In this document: piece by piece, positions 36,961-46,665 of the stretch | How the letters are laid out: every line of letters begins with the position of its first letter | How positions within the stretch are numbered: the first letter of the stretch is position 1 | NCBI GenBank assembly: GCA_963693315.1 | Contig: OY856188.1 | Span: 199,372,127 to 199,436,126 of the forward strand | Direction: 5' to 3' | DNA length: 64,000 nucleotides | Source: Diogma glabrata | Lineage: Eukaryota > Arthropoda > Insecta > Diptera > Cylindrotomidae | Notes under the pieces: model-generated | What the model saw: only the letters and a program-made list of their open reading frames with translations | Database searches by the model: none | Told to the model about the DNA's origin: nothing | Position numbers and translations under genes: made by a program

Positions 36961-37299
36961 TGAGCGGTTAGAACAACATATGCGAGATTATAATGAGACT
37001 ACTATCCCTACTTACCGTCAAATCCTATAGACCATGTTTTCACCTGTTCATTCCTTTTTGGAATGCATTGCACTCGCGATGAATTTACATTTTTAAAATT
37101 ACTTCAAAGTGGCAAAAGTCACTCGGTGTCACTACCGAGAAGAGGATCAAGTAACACCACTGCCATTTAAAAAAACAAGAACAACCAAAAACAAATTAAA
37201 TAATTGGTTTCTGCTTCAACCATCAAACAATTAAAAGTAACTAAGTGATAACATTGCCTTACCTTTTGGAATCCTGCGGTTTGTTCTCATTCTTCAGTA

Positions 37300-37850
37300 A
37301 TTTAACTAGTAGTTTGCTCTCCTTATTATTTTCACTTAAATCTTTATTAAATTGAACCAGCCAAAACGTTTACAGATAAATATTATCATCCAGTATTACA
37401 TTTAACATACATCAAAATCAATTTAACTAGTAGTTTGCTTTAATTATTATTTTCACTTAAATCTTTATTAAATTAAACCAGCAAAACTTTTACAGATAAA
37501 TATTATTATCCAGTATTACATTAAACATAGAGCCAAATCAATTTAACTAGTAGTTTGCTTTAATTAGTATTTTCGTTTTCACTTAAATCTTTATTAAATT
37601 AAACCAACAAAACTTTCACAGATAAATATTATTATTATTCAGTATTCCATTAAACATAGAGCCAAATCAATTTAACTAGTAGTTTGCTCTAATTATTATT
37701 TTCGTTTTCACTTAAACATTTAACATAGAACAAAACAATCAAACTAGTAGTTTGCTTTAATTATTATTTTCACTTAAATATTTAACATTGAACAAAACAA
37801 TTGAACTAGCAGTTTGCTTTAATTATTATTTTCACTTATTCTCCACACGA
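37300..37850. repeat. Tandem repeat, ~120-bp unit shrinking to ~65 bp
   Basis: AACTAGTAGTTTGCT starts at about 37304, 37425, 37545, 37673, 37742 and 37805. The first four units are about 120-128 bp (with TTTTCACTTAAATCTTTATT and ACAGATAAATATTATTATCC), the last two only 63-69 bp because the middle part is lost. Confidence 0.85.
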
Positions 37851-38675
37851 AAAAAAATAAATTCTAAAGATATGAAACCAAAAATGACAACTATAACTAT
37901 ACCAAAACCAAAAAAACAATAACGAAATAAAAATAAACCAAAACACGACTATGACTATCCGAGTCCAGTGCCACTTTTCGAGTCCCGACCAACGATTTTC
38001 TGGCTTTACTCGAAACCTCGGTTTAATATGAGCTTTTTATAAAAATGCCCCTAGTTGGCGAAAATAATAACAACGAGTCCAACAAGAAAAAAAAAACAAC
38101 GGAATTCCAGAAATTGAATCAAATTGTGGAAACTTTCCCACAATTAAACGAAAAACTTATTTAGTTACAAAAAAAATGAAAGGCTGAATTTCAGACTTAT
38201 GAAGAAAAGACGGAAAAATGAGAATTTAGTGAGAATTAAACTTATGTTAATCCATAGTTTTATATTCATTGTTTTCTGATAAATTTACAGAAAACGAAAT
38301 GTGGGAAAATTTTATAATTTAGACTAATGCCATTTTGCGTTATTAGCAAAACGGAAATATAGACATAGGGTTTTAAGAAATGGAATGTCATGAGACATGA
38401 AAAATAAACTGGAATTCGGCACCTTGGGACGAAGGAAAATAAAAAAAAATTTTTTGACACAAAAGTGGTGTGCCCCAGAATATCCTTCGTCACATGAACT
38501 TTCGATGATATGAAATTCGATGGTATGAACTTTCGGTTTTGTGATTTCTGTTGATTCGACGATTTTATTTTTCGATGTTATGATACGGACTCCAACGAGA
38601 GCGGGCCGTAAAATCATCAATCCCAGACGGTACACGTAAACCTATCTGTTTAGCTGTTCACTGGAAGGGGGATAC

Positions 38676-38972
38676 TGTGGCGACTCTTCGTTCATATTGA
38701 TCATTCCTATTCTGTCTTGTCCTTTTCAAATACTTTCCTTATGATTCTTTATATTCTTCTTAACACTACAACGAAGTGAAGAAAAGTAACAGAGCAGCTT
38801 GCATGCTTGTTTCGTTGATTTATACTAACAAGTATTAACACGCCTAATTTTCCATACAAAAGCAATACGAAATTATCATCTTTCCGCCATTATAAAAATA
38901 CAAGTTGGCTTGAATTTTTGGTGGTCGTATCGAAATTAAAACAAATTAAATTAAAATTAAATTTAAGTCCAA
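38676..38972 (+). repeat. Gypsy 2, truncated 3' LTR
   Basis: Begins TGTGGCGACTCTTCGTTC after a purine-rich GGAAGGGGGATAC. Matches the 5' LTR up to about CAAATAG (38972), where similarity stops abruptly, leaving about 300 of roughly 515 bp. Confidence 0.75.
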
Positions 38973-39280
38973 ATAGTCAGTTTGGTTTCGATTCATGCGG
39001 TCGACTTTTGCTTTCTTCTTATCGTTTTGAAATTAATAATTATTATAATTATAATACCAATTAATTAACAAGAATCCTGTTTTTTTTTTTTTTATTATAA
39101 ATTACATACTAATTATCGTAAACAAAATAAATAGTTTCTGGTCTTCAACTAATCTACATAGTTATTTAAAATAATTAGTCTTTAGAGCCTGTTTTTATAC
39201 AAGATTACAGTGGTATTGCTAGATAGTTTTGTGATATTGTTGTTTTAGTTGTGCTCGATTTTGTCAGCTCGTCAACAACA
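38973..39280. other. Spacer between two Gypsy elements
   Basis: AT-rich, with a poly-T run (39080-39095). No recognised feature. Ends in the AAAC target duplication of Gypsy 1. Confidence 0.5.
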
Positions 39281-39284
39281 AAAC
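39281..39284. other. Target duplication AAAC, left copy
   Basis: AAAC directly precedes TGTGGCG of the split 5' LTR; the second AAAC is at 50710-50713 directly after the 3' LTR. Four-base duplications are usual for Gypsy elements. Confidence 0.75.
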
Positions 39285-39414
39285 TGTGGCGATCTAGCTT
39301 TAATAATATAATAAAGTGTTGGTTGCGATCAGCTTTAAATAATTTTTGATAGTATAGTAAAACGCCTAGCCAACAAGTTGACAGTTCGTTATGAAGTAAC
39401 ACGTTGAATAAAAA
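39285..39414 (+). repeat. Gypsy 1 5' LTR, first 130 bp
   Basis: TGTGGCGATCTAGCTTTAAT to GTTGAATAAAAA matches 50161-50290 with one visible difference (AGCTTT / AGCCTT). The match ends in an A run where the 5.64-kb insert begins. Confidence 0.88.
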
Positions 39415-39729
39415 GTCAGACAAGTGCGAATAAAATTCGCTCGTCAAGGGTTCCGTGAATGTAAAGAAAACAATATCAAAATAATTTACATAAAGTTGTG
39501 TTGTAAAGGGTTTATATTGCCAGACCATAGACACATAAAAACTAAATGGTTCATCGTAAATATCAATAGTTAATGTCAATCTCATCTAAATTGATCGAAA
39601 TGATATAAAAAATATTACTTTAGGTTAAATGATATCCATAGCTATTTATGGTAGCTATGGAACGACTCAATTCTGTTAAACAACGACGAAATTTAGGGGT
39701 GGAGTGGTGTTAACGCTAAAAATAGGACT

Positions 39730-40200
39730 TTTTTGACAATAATTCAAAAACTGTGCATCGCAAGATTCTAAAATAATTGTAATGTTTCTTAATTTTGGTG
39801 TTCTTTCAAATGACACTCATGCGAGCCAAAAACCTTTTTTTCACGATTCCCCACTCCTATTCCCTAAACACGTAGAATTAAAACTACTTGAGGCTTCGCT
39901 ATATTTTTCGTTAAGGGTTTATCAAATTTCCTATCTCTATGAATTTTTTCAAATTTTTCTGTCAATCAACGAAGAAACGTATAGGGGGGGGGGACCAACT
40001 TTTTTGAGAATAAATCAAAAACGGTGCATCGCAAAATTCTAAAAAAACTGTATTGTTTTTTAATTTTGGTGCTCTATCAAATGACATCCCACTCATGCGG
40101 GTCAAAAAACAATTTTTCACCCTTCCCCACTCCCATCCCCTAAACACATAGAAATAAAATCACTTGAAGCTTCGCTATATTTTTCGTGTTCCATAGAATT
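39730..40200. repeat. Two diverged units of the 289-bp repeat
   Basis: TTCAAAAACTGTGCATCGCAA (39745) and ATCAAAAACGGTGCATCGCA (40014), followed by TCTTTCAAATGACA- or TCTATCAAATGACA-type text, are clearly related to the main array but more diverged. Confidence 0.7.
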
Positions 40201-40439
40201 ATAGGCTCATCGCTTTACTAAAATTTTCAGTTCTTTCTATAGCAACAATTTTTTTGTGTTAGATTACATAAGTTCGACATTTAGGTCGGTGCTTGAAAAA
40301 CAACGTATAATTTTAACAATATTTAAAATTAACAAAAGATCAATGTTTGACTTAAACAATAGCATATTAAACAAATGTTAACCCTAAAATAATTGCAGGT
40401 TATCGAACTTACCATTCAATTAAAACTCAACATTTTCTA

Positions 40440-40760
40440 AAGTTATACAAGAAATTTAATAAACCAGTAATTATGAATGGATTACAAACGTGGATCTTAA
40501 CACAAACTAACAAATCACATCAATCTGATTTGAACCTTGAGAATTTACGCCACCTTTTGGGCCCACTTATGGCATACAATACAATACAATATACAATAGA
40601 TAGTAAAGGACCGTGATAATTTTGAAATAAAGTCTTCTTTCTTTTGGATAACTGGTTATATTCACTCTAAAAGAGTTGCAAAATTAAGAATTGCTCTAAG
40701 AATCAGTATAAAGGATGACATGACTAAAAATGTACACGCCAGTCCCACTCGATATTGCTA
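40440..40760 (+). pseudogene. Possible non-LTR fragment
   Basis: The plus strand reads VMNGLQTWILTQTNKS and LRHLLGPLMAYN (about 40470-40580), similar to the C-terminal text of RTE-type reverse transcriptases (tryptophan and LT..N followed by LR..LGP). Short and without catalytic residues; could be chance. Confidence 0.3.
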
Positions 40761-40849
40761 TTCGGGTTAAAAAAGCTTTATTTCACCTTACCATTCCTAC
40801 CCTTTCAAAACGATTAATAAATATTTGATACACGGGGGGACGGTCTGAA

Positions 40850-42400
40850 TTTTGAACATTTTTGATCATAACTCAAAAACTGTGCACCGCAAAATTCTAA
40901 AAAAAATTGCAATGATTTTTAAATTAGGTGCTCTTTCAAATGACACTCCATTCGCTTGGGTCAAAAAAAGTTTTTTTTTACCCTCTCTACCCCGGTGCCC
41001 TAAACACACAGAAATATAATTATTTGAGACTTCGGTATAATTTTCATACAAAATTTACCAAATTTCCTAGCTCTGTAAATTTTTTCAAATTTTTCTGTCA
41101 ATCAGTGTCGAAACGTAGGGGGGGGGGGAACGGTTTGAATTTTGCACTTTTTTGTCCATAACTCAAAAACTGTGCACCGCAAAATTCTAAAAAAAACTGC
41201 AACGAATTTTAAACTAGGTGCTCTTTCAAATGACACCCTATTCGCTTGGGTCAAAAAAGTTTTTTTTTTACCCTCTTTACCCCGGTCCCCTAAACACTCA
41301 GAAATATAATTATTTGAGACTTCGGTATAATTTTCATACAAAATTTACCAAATTGCCTAGCTCTGTGAATTTTTTCAAATTTTTCTGTCGATCAGTGTCG
41401 AAACGTAGGGGGGGGGAACGGTTTGAATTTTGTACTTTTGTGTCCATAACTCAAAAACTGTGCACCGCAAAATTCTAAAAAAAACTGCAACGAATTCTAA
41501 ACTAGGTGCTCTTTCAAATGACACCCTATTCGCTTGGGTCAAAAAAGTTTTTTTTTTACCCTCTTTACCCCGGCCCCCCAAACACTCAGAAATATAATTA
41601 TTTGAGACTTCGGTATAATTTTCATACAAAATTTACCAAATTGCCTAGCTCTGTGAATTTTTTCAAGTTTTTCTGTCGATCAGTGTCGAAACGTAGGGGG
41701 GGGGGAACGGTTTGAATTTTGCACTTTTTTGTCCATAACTCAAAAGCTGTGCACCGCAAAATTCTAAAAAAAACTGCAACGAATTCTAAATTAGGTGCTC
41801 TTTCAAATGACACCCTATTCGCTTGGGTCAAAAAAGTTTTTTTTTAACCTCTTTACCCCGGTCCCCTAAACACACAGAAATATAATTATTTGAGACTTCG
41901 CTATAATTTTCATACAAAATTTAGCAAATTTCCTAACTCTGTGAATTTTTCCAAATTTTTATGTCAATCAGTGTCGAAACGAAGGGGGGGGGGGAACGGT
42001 TTGAATTTTGCACTTTTTTGGCCATAACTCAAAAACTGTGCACCGCAAAATTCTAAAAAAAACTGCAACGAATTCTAAATTAGGTGCTCTTTCAAATGAC
42101 TCCCCACTCGCTAGGGTCAAAAAAGTTTTTTTTTTACCCTCTTTACACCGGTTCCCTAAACACACAGAAATATAATTATTTGAGACTTCGGTATAATTTT
42201 CATACAAAATTTACCAAATTTCTTAACTCTGTGAATTTTTCCAAATTTTTCTGTCAATCAGTGTCGAAACGAAGGGGGGGGGGGGGACGGTATGTTTTTG
42301 ACAATAACTCAAAAACTGTGCATTGCAAAATTCTAAAAAAAATTGCAATGATTTTTAAATTAGGTGCTCTTTCAAATGACACCCCACTTGACCACATTTT
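40850..42400. repeat. Tandem array, ~289-bp unit, about 5.4 copies
   Basis: ACTCAAAAACTGTGCACCGC starts at about 40871, 41161, 41449, 41738, 42026 and (variant) 42306. Each unit has a poly-G run (AACGTAGGGGGGGGG), a TTGGGTCAAAAAAGTTTTTT block and TTTGAGACTTCGGTATAATT. Copies are about 95% alike. Open frames on both strands repeat with the unit and are not genes. Confidence 0.93.
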
Positions 42401-43074
42401 AAATAGTGTTTTTACCCCTCCTCATTTCCACCCCCTTAATAAATCTAATTATGAGAATATGACACTTTTATATATTTTTTATTAAAACTGTACTAATTTT
42501 TCTATCATTCCAAATACATTTGAAAATTTTCGATCAGTTAGGTTCGGAGCTAATCGAGTTAAGAAAACACGAAAAAAACGTCATTATTCAGAATTATACA
42601 AAAAATGGTAAGGTGTAAAATTCCAAGATAAATTTTTAAGGAATACTGAAATGAAGCCCTTTCATATGATACCCTACTTGAATCTATAAAAAAATCTATT
42701 TTCTCAAAGGTCTCACATGGAACCCCTGTAAACCAAACGAAAACCACTTTAGTTTTATTTGTATTCGTCATTTCATGTGGACAGATTAGTTTTATACGCA
42801 CTAGGGTTTCTCATTTCCCGTAGAAATTCAAATCCCGGGAAGCCGGGACAAAAAATGTTAAATTCCCGGGATCCCGGGAAATCCCGGGAAAGCTAAAAGG
42901 CTAGATTTTTCTAATTGGATGGTAGAAAAATGTGTAAAATTAAAACAATACAAAAAATACGCTATTGATTTTTAAATTTTCATTATTTTTAATGAGAAAA
43001 ACTTCAAAAATTAAATAAAAAAGGAATATATAAAACCAAAACAAAAATAAATTCATAATACTAATTTTACTTAT

Positions 43075-43240
43075 GGCGCGGCGCCATCACTCGATTTTGT
43101 CCGAATTTTCGTGACGAAACGTCCTGCCACAGAAAAAGGTCTTTCCGATTCAATTGATGTCGGTGTGATAGTCATTAGGGCATTGTGTAATCTAGATTAT
43201 TTGTACTCTGCTTAGTTGCTTCAAAAATTACCAATTCTTT
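43075..43240 (-). pseudogene. hAT 3 transposase, C-terminal fragment
   Basis: The minus strand reads PTSIESERPFSVAGRFVTKI (about 43165-43105) then RTKSSD, the C-terminal dimerisation domain of hAT transposases (consensus S.ESERLFS.AG...T..R). The rest of the transposase is missing; the non-LTR fragment follows directly. Confidence 0.75.
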
Positions 43241-44600
43241 TGTGATGTTTTTAACGTCATATGATACATGTTCTGTGATACAAATAAATCAGAATCACAA
43301 TAACAACGGTACTTCTCAGCACCTTAAGACAAAAAACATTGGATCCTCCGTCCGTATTTTAGAATTGAACATTGAAAGCATTAGCAAGTCAAAAGCTGAA
43401 CACTTAGAAAGAGTATTAAAGTTATTATTTCGATATCAACGTTATAATTCCTCTAGAGGAAAAATTGTTGGTTATAAACTAATTAGTGCTATTTACGATC
43501 CATCAAACATATGGATCTGGCACGTATATTAAGTCAGAAATCATGAACTGCACCCATTTACTTACACCAGACGGACAACGATATACATCTTATTATTGTT
43601 GATATACAGCGTGGCCAGCTGATACTCTACCATTGTTTCACCACCCAGCAATGTAGGTTTGTGACTTTAATAGCCATCACAATCAGTGGTCCTACTCAAA
43701 TAACAATCCCAATGTTATACAACTAACTGACAGGACCAATCGACAACATGTTCCTGATATATAATACGAAAGACATGAAAACCTAATTAGATCTGCTAGA
43801 TGGCCAAGTTATTACATGCCCGACCTCTGTGTTTCCACAAAAAACGAACAACGTAACCCTATTCCAATATCTAGGGCTGTTTTACAAGGTTTGCCACGCT
43901 CTCAACATCGTCCAGTAATTTTTGAGGTAGGTTTCCAAATCCTACACGTAAACTCTACTCCTCAACCTGGATGCAATTTTAACAAAACTGATTGGACTAA
44001 ATATGGGTCGAAGTTGGATGCAGTGATTCACTGGATCCAACTCATTCCGAAAAATTACGATAGGTTCGTAGGAGCCATCATTTCAACTGCAAAGAAATGC
44101 ATCGCAAGAGACTTCCGGTGAAGAATACATTCCTGGTTGGAGTAGAGAGAACGATATATTTATTATTTGGGGAGCACCTTAGGAGTGGTGAGGCAGACGT
44201 GGTTGATGACTTAATATACTCACTGGACACCGCGAGGTAACAAAAGTGGATTAACGCAGTTAATCTTATTAACCTTATTCCATTCTTATCCCTAGTTGGC
44301 ATGGTATCTTCGGATATTCAGAGACGTTAATTTATAATTTATTATAATTAACACTAAACATGCCTAACTTTGAATAAAAAAAAAAAAAAAAAAAATTGAT
44401 TTTTCCCATTCTGGTAGGGCAGCTTGGAGTCTTCTTCGGAAGCTGGATGGCTCAAACTCAGTTACTCGTGCTAACAATGAAATAAATTCAGACGACATTG
44501 CAAATCACATTGTAAACATGTCTCATTCCTCTATTAATCACCTTCATAAGAGAACCATTAAACATAAATTAAGAGAAATGAAGCGCAAGTTTTAGGTAGA
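43240..44600 (+). pseudogene. Jockey-like non-LTR endonuclease fragment
   Basis: RILELNIESISKSKAEHLER (about 43353-43412) is the start of an APE-type endonuclease; DFNSHHNQWSYSNN (about 43663-43704) is its DFN-H motif; LPRSQHRPV (about 43893-43919) is its conserved C-terminal SxHxP-type site; TDWTKYGSKLDAVIHWI continues at about 43990. About 44405-44595 resembles the linker before the reverse transcriptase (SGRAAWSLLRKLDGSNSVTR). A poly-A run lies at 44377-44397. No reverse transcriptase core; truncated and nested in hAT 3. Confidence 0.7.
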
Positions 44601-45057
44601 TTTCTCAGAAAAATCTACCTATTTTAAGTTTTATTGGTTTTAATTTGTTGTGTTTATGTGTGTCCAAAAAAACCATTCAAAAAAACCATGACACCATATG
44701 TGTCAAAAAAACATTTTCCTAATTTTGAACGAAATTAATTACTACAGAGGGAAAAGAATTAAAAACTACTCGATTTTTGAGTGAGAATTTTTTTAATATC
44801 TTTGGAAAAAGTAAAAAAAAAATGTTAATAAAAATTAGCGGGATACCCGGGATCCCGGTATGAAATCCCGGGAAAACGGGATGCGAATTTGCCCCCGGGA
44901 TCCCGGGAAAACGGGATCCCGGGATCCCGTTTGAGAAACCCTAATACGCACCTCAAATTTCAAGTCCATAGCATTTATAGTTTACGAGATAATCGTTATA
45001 ATGTGAAAAACTCGTTTTACTCTCACCAATAGTGTTCCGTATAAAAAATGGAACCCT

Positions 45058-45480
45058 AAAAAATGTCAATTCTCTAATATGAATTATTTAATTAGTACGC
45101 CAAAGGTTTTCTAAACATTTTAAGCCTCCAATATAAAATGTTTATTGTTCATATAAATCTTCCGATATAAATTATATGTTGTTAATATAAATAAATGCAT
45201 ATGAATATTTTGGTGAAATTATGTAATATGTTTTAGTTGTATTTAGTAATTATGTAACAAAAATTTATTCACATCTCGACCGAATGATGAAATATGAAAA
45301 AGATTCACCTGGAATTAAAATGGAACAAATTAGTATTGATATGAAACAATATTAAGCAGTAATAAATATATATAATCAACTGAACTCGGAGTCAACAGTT
45401 ATTTAAGTACCCAGCTGCCAACTACTCTTCTCTGCTGTATACTGTTCTGCTCCACTTTACGCTCCCCAAGAACAGCTACA
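45058..45480 (+). repeat. Gypsy 1 5' LTR, last 423 bp
   Basis: Matches 50287-50709 with about five differences (for example ATTTAATTAG / ATTTAAATAG, TAATTATGTAAC / TAATTGTGTAGC). Ends in CTACA at 45480. AATAAATATATATAATC (45362) holds the likely TATA and poly-A signals. Confidence 0.88.
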
Positions 45481-45483
45481 AAT

Positions 45484-45500
45484 TGGTGACCAGCCGACTA
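45484..45500 (+). promoter_or_regulatory. Gypsy 1 primer-binding site
   Basis: TGGTGACCAGCCGACTA starts three bases after the LTR. TGG fits the CCA end of a tRNA. First-strand synthesis would start here. Confidence 0.6.
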
Positions 45501-45625
45501 AGAACACAATTTTGGGATTAAAGTTCAAGTATTTTATAAAATTAATTCATTTTTTTTTAATATCTATTTAATTTTATTGATAATTATTTTGTTTGTTGTT
45601 CGATTTTAAGTAACTTTTTAGTATT

Positions 45626-46665
45626 ATGTACATGTTTAGTGAATTTTTGGTTTGTTTTGGGGTTTTACTCTTTTTCATATTGTTCGCTTCAACCGCTCTC
45701 TTCCTGGTTGCCGTCACAACTAGGCTTTCCCGCCGTTCATTTACGTTCCCAGCAGTTTTAGCAGGTCCACCAGAACCTGAGGAAACTGCTGCAACTTCCG
45801 AACCCAAAACCTTTACGATTACTGAAAACCAGCTTGAGGCACTGGTCGCCAAGCGGATCGATGTCGCTTTGCCACGATTGAACCATGGAGGTCCTACTTC
45901 AAATCCTCCATCTCCTCTAACTTCCGCTCCGTCTTCCCTACCATCTCCAGCTACTTTTTCGGCAAATATGCCACAAAGTGACCAAGTAGCTATCAAAATT
46001 TCTCCGTTCTGGTCTGAAACACCAGACCTTTGGTTCATTATCCTAGAAGGTCAGTTCTGTTGGGAAACATCAAGTACCAACACACTAAGTATGGTCATCT
46101 ACTTAGTATGATCACGCCCACATTGGCAAAATTAGTCAGTGATATCTTGGTAAAGCCTGACCAAGATTCTCCTTACGATAGGCTCAAAGAGGCTCTTCTA
46201 GCCCGCTTATCCAGCAGCACTTCAAACCGCATAAAAAGGTTTTTATGTGGTATGGACCTTGAGGATAAAAAGCCCTCACAGCTCTTACGGGATATGACTG
46301 CTGTATCCCGAAATACCTTTCAAGAGGAAACTCTTAAACTTATTTGGATGGAAAAACTTCCACCCACTGTTCGAGCTACTATCTCGGTACTCAAAACTAG
46401 TTTACTAGAAACAGCCGAGATAGCAGACAATGTCCTCACTTCCCTAAGGGGATCTCAGCTCCATGCGGTATCTAACCCTGCCGCTTCTTCTCTTCCTTCT
46501 TCTTCTTCCTCAAGTGAAGTCATGTCACATTCAAAAAATTCAAAAAATTGGAACTACAAAACGTGCAACTTTACAGCGCCATTCAAAGGCAAAACTTCTC
46601 CCAATCTTCTCATAATTATCGGAGTAGATCTAAGGATCGAAACGATATTCACAACAGAAATTTGA
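45626..46665 (+). pseudogene. Gypsy 1 gag, one internal frame change
   Basis: Two overlapping frames together cover gag. The first (45626-46111) has a hydrophobic start, then ITENQLEALVAKRIDVALPR and ISPFWSETPDLWF, a common start of the capsid domain in arthropod Gypsy elements. The second (46030-46665) continues with TKYGHLLSMI, LLARLSSSTSNRIKRFL and KKPSQLLRDM, all capsid text. The change from one to the other falls at about 46045-46075, inside a conserved helix, so I read it as a small indel and not as a programmed event. The hydrophobic N-terminus is odd for gag; the true start may be a later codon. Gag would form the particle. The zinc-knuckle-like part is encoded in the pol frame. Confidence 0.7.
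46533..46548 (+). promoter_or_regulatory. Candidate -1 frameshift site, two slippery heptamers
   Basis: In the gag frame the codons read TCA AAA AAT TCA AAA AAT, i.e. two tandem A-AAA-AAT heptamers (46533-46539 and 46542-46548) of the X-XXY-YYZ form. The pol frame is exactly -1 to the gag frame, opens at 46518 and gag stops at 46665, so the site sits at the start of a 148-nt overlap. Gypsy-type elements often link gag to pol in this way. Stimulatory RNA structure was not tested. Confidence 0.6.

Larger units (their letters stand above)
34919..38588. mobile_element. Foldback-type block with arms of short tandem motifs
   Basis: Degenerate tandem copies (about 15-20 bp) of ATCATATCATCGAAA fill 34919-35195. 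Inverse copies (TTTCGATGATATGAT) fill 36625-36800 and again 38500-38586. Inside, 35196-35265 is the inverse of 36555-36622, and 35250-35362 the inverse of 35755-35875. So 34919-36800 is a foldback of about 1.9 kb with composite arms, and the third motif cluster at 38500-38586 suggests a larger or duplicated element ending where Gypsy 2 sequence resumes. It separates Gypsy 2 integrase from its 3' LTR. No transposase gene recognised. Confidence 0.7.
27753..38972 (+). mobile_element. Gypsy LTR retrotransposon 2, decayed and split
   Basis: An old Gypsy copy. The 5' LTR starts with the sequence just before hAT 2 (only GACTCTTCGT is certain) and goes on at 31662-32166; the 3' LTR is 38676-38972 and stops short of full length. 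A primer-binding site lies at 32170. Gag-pol remains are at 32475-34910, with protease and most of reverse transcriptase deleted. Two foreign blocks lie inside: hAT 2 in the 5' LTR and a foldback block (34919-38588) between integrase and the 3' LTR. The two LTR copies differ at many positions, so it is older than Gypsy 1. Confidence 0.75.
42802..44943. mobile_element. hAT transposon 3, 2.14 kb, nested
   Basis: Ends TAGGGTTTCTCATTTCCCG (42802) and inverted GTTTGAGAAACCCTA (ending 44943). The 8-bp duplication ATACGCAC flanks it exactly (42794-42801, 44944-44951). Near both ends are clusters of the palindromic motif CCCGGGATCCCGGGA (42834-42892; 44846-44932). Inside: the C-terminal end of a hAT transposase on the minus strand (43075-43240) and a non-LTR fragment on the plus strand (43240-44600). 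Confidence 0.88.
39415..45057. mobile_element. 5.64-kb composite insert in the Gypsy 1 5' LTR
   Basis: Foreign block that splits the LTR at an A run, giving a 4-bp A duplication. AGGGTTCC at 39447 and inverted GGAACCCT at 45050-45057 form short terminal repeats, but 32 bp (39415-39446, with the palindrome GCGAATAAAATTCGC) lie outside on the left, so the left border is uncertain. The right end has a hairpin (GTTCCGTATAAAAAATGGAAC). Contents: diverged repeat units (39730-40200), possible non-LTR text (40440-40760), a 289-bp tandem array (40850-42400), and hAT 3 (42802-44943). No gene for its own mobility was recognised. Confidence 0.6.

Noticed and set aside
38029..38200. Possible new gag start (MPLVGENNN) before the Gypsy 2 3' LTR
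   Set aside because: The frame soon becomes Lys/Asn-rich with stops and lies inside the foldback block.
39205..39585. 126-codon minus-strand open frame across the left LTR piece
   Set aside because: It lies antisense to an LTR and crosses the insert junction; chance.
40850..42485. Repeated open frames on both strands (e.g. QMTPHSLGSKK)
   Set aside because: They recur with the 289-bp unit, differ by shifts between units, have no domain, and are explained by the tandem repeat.
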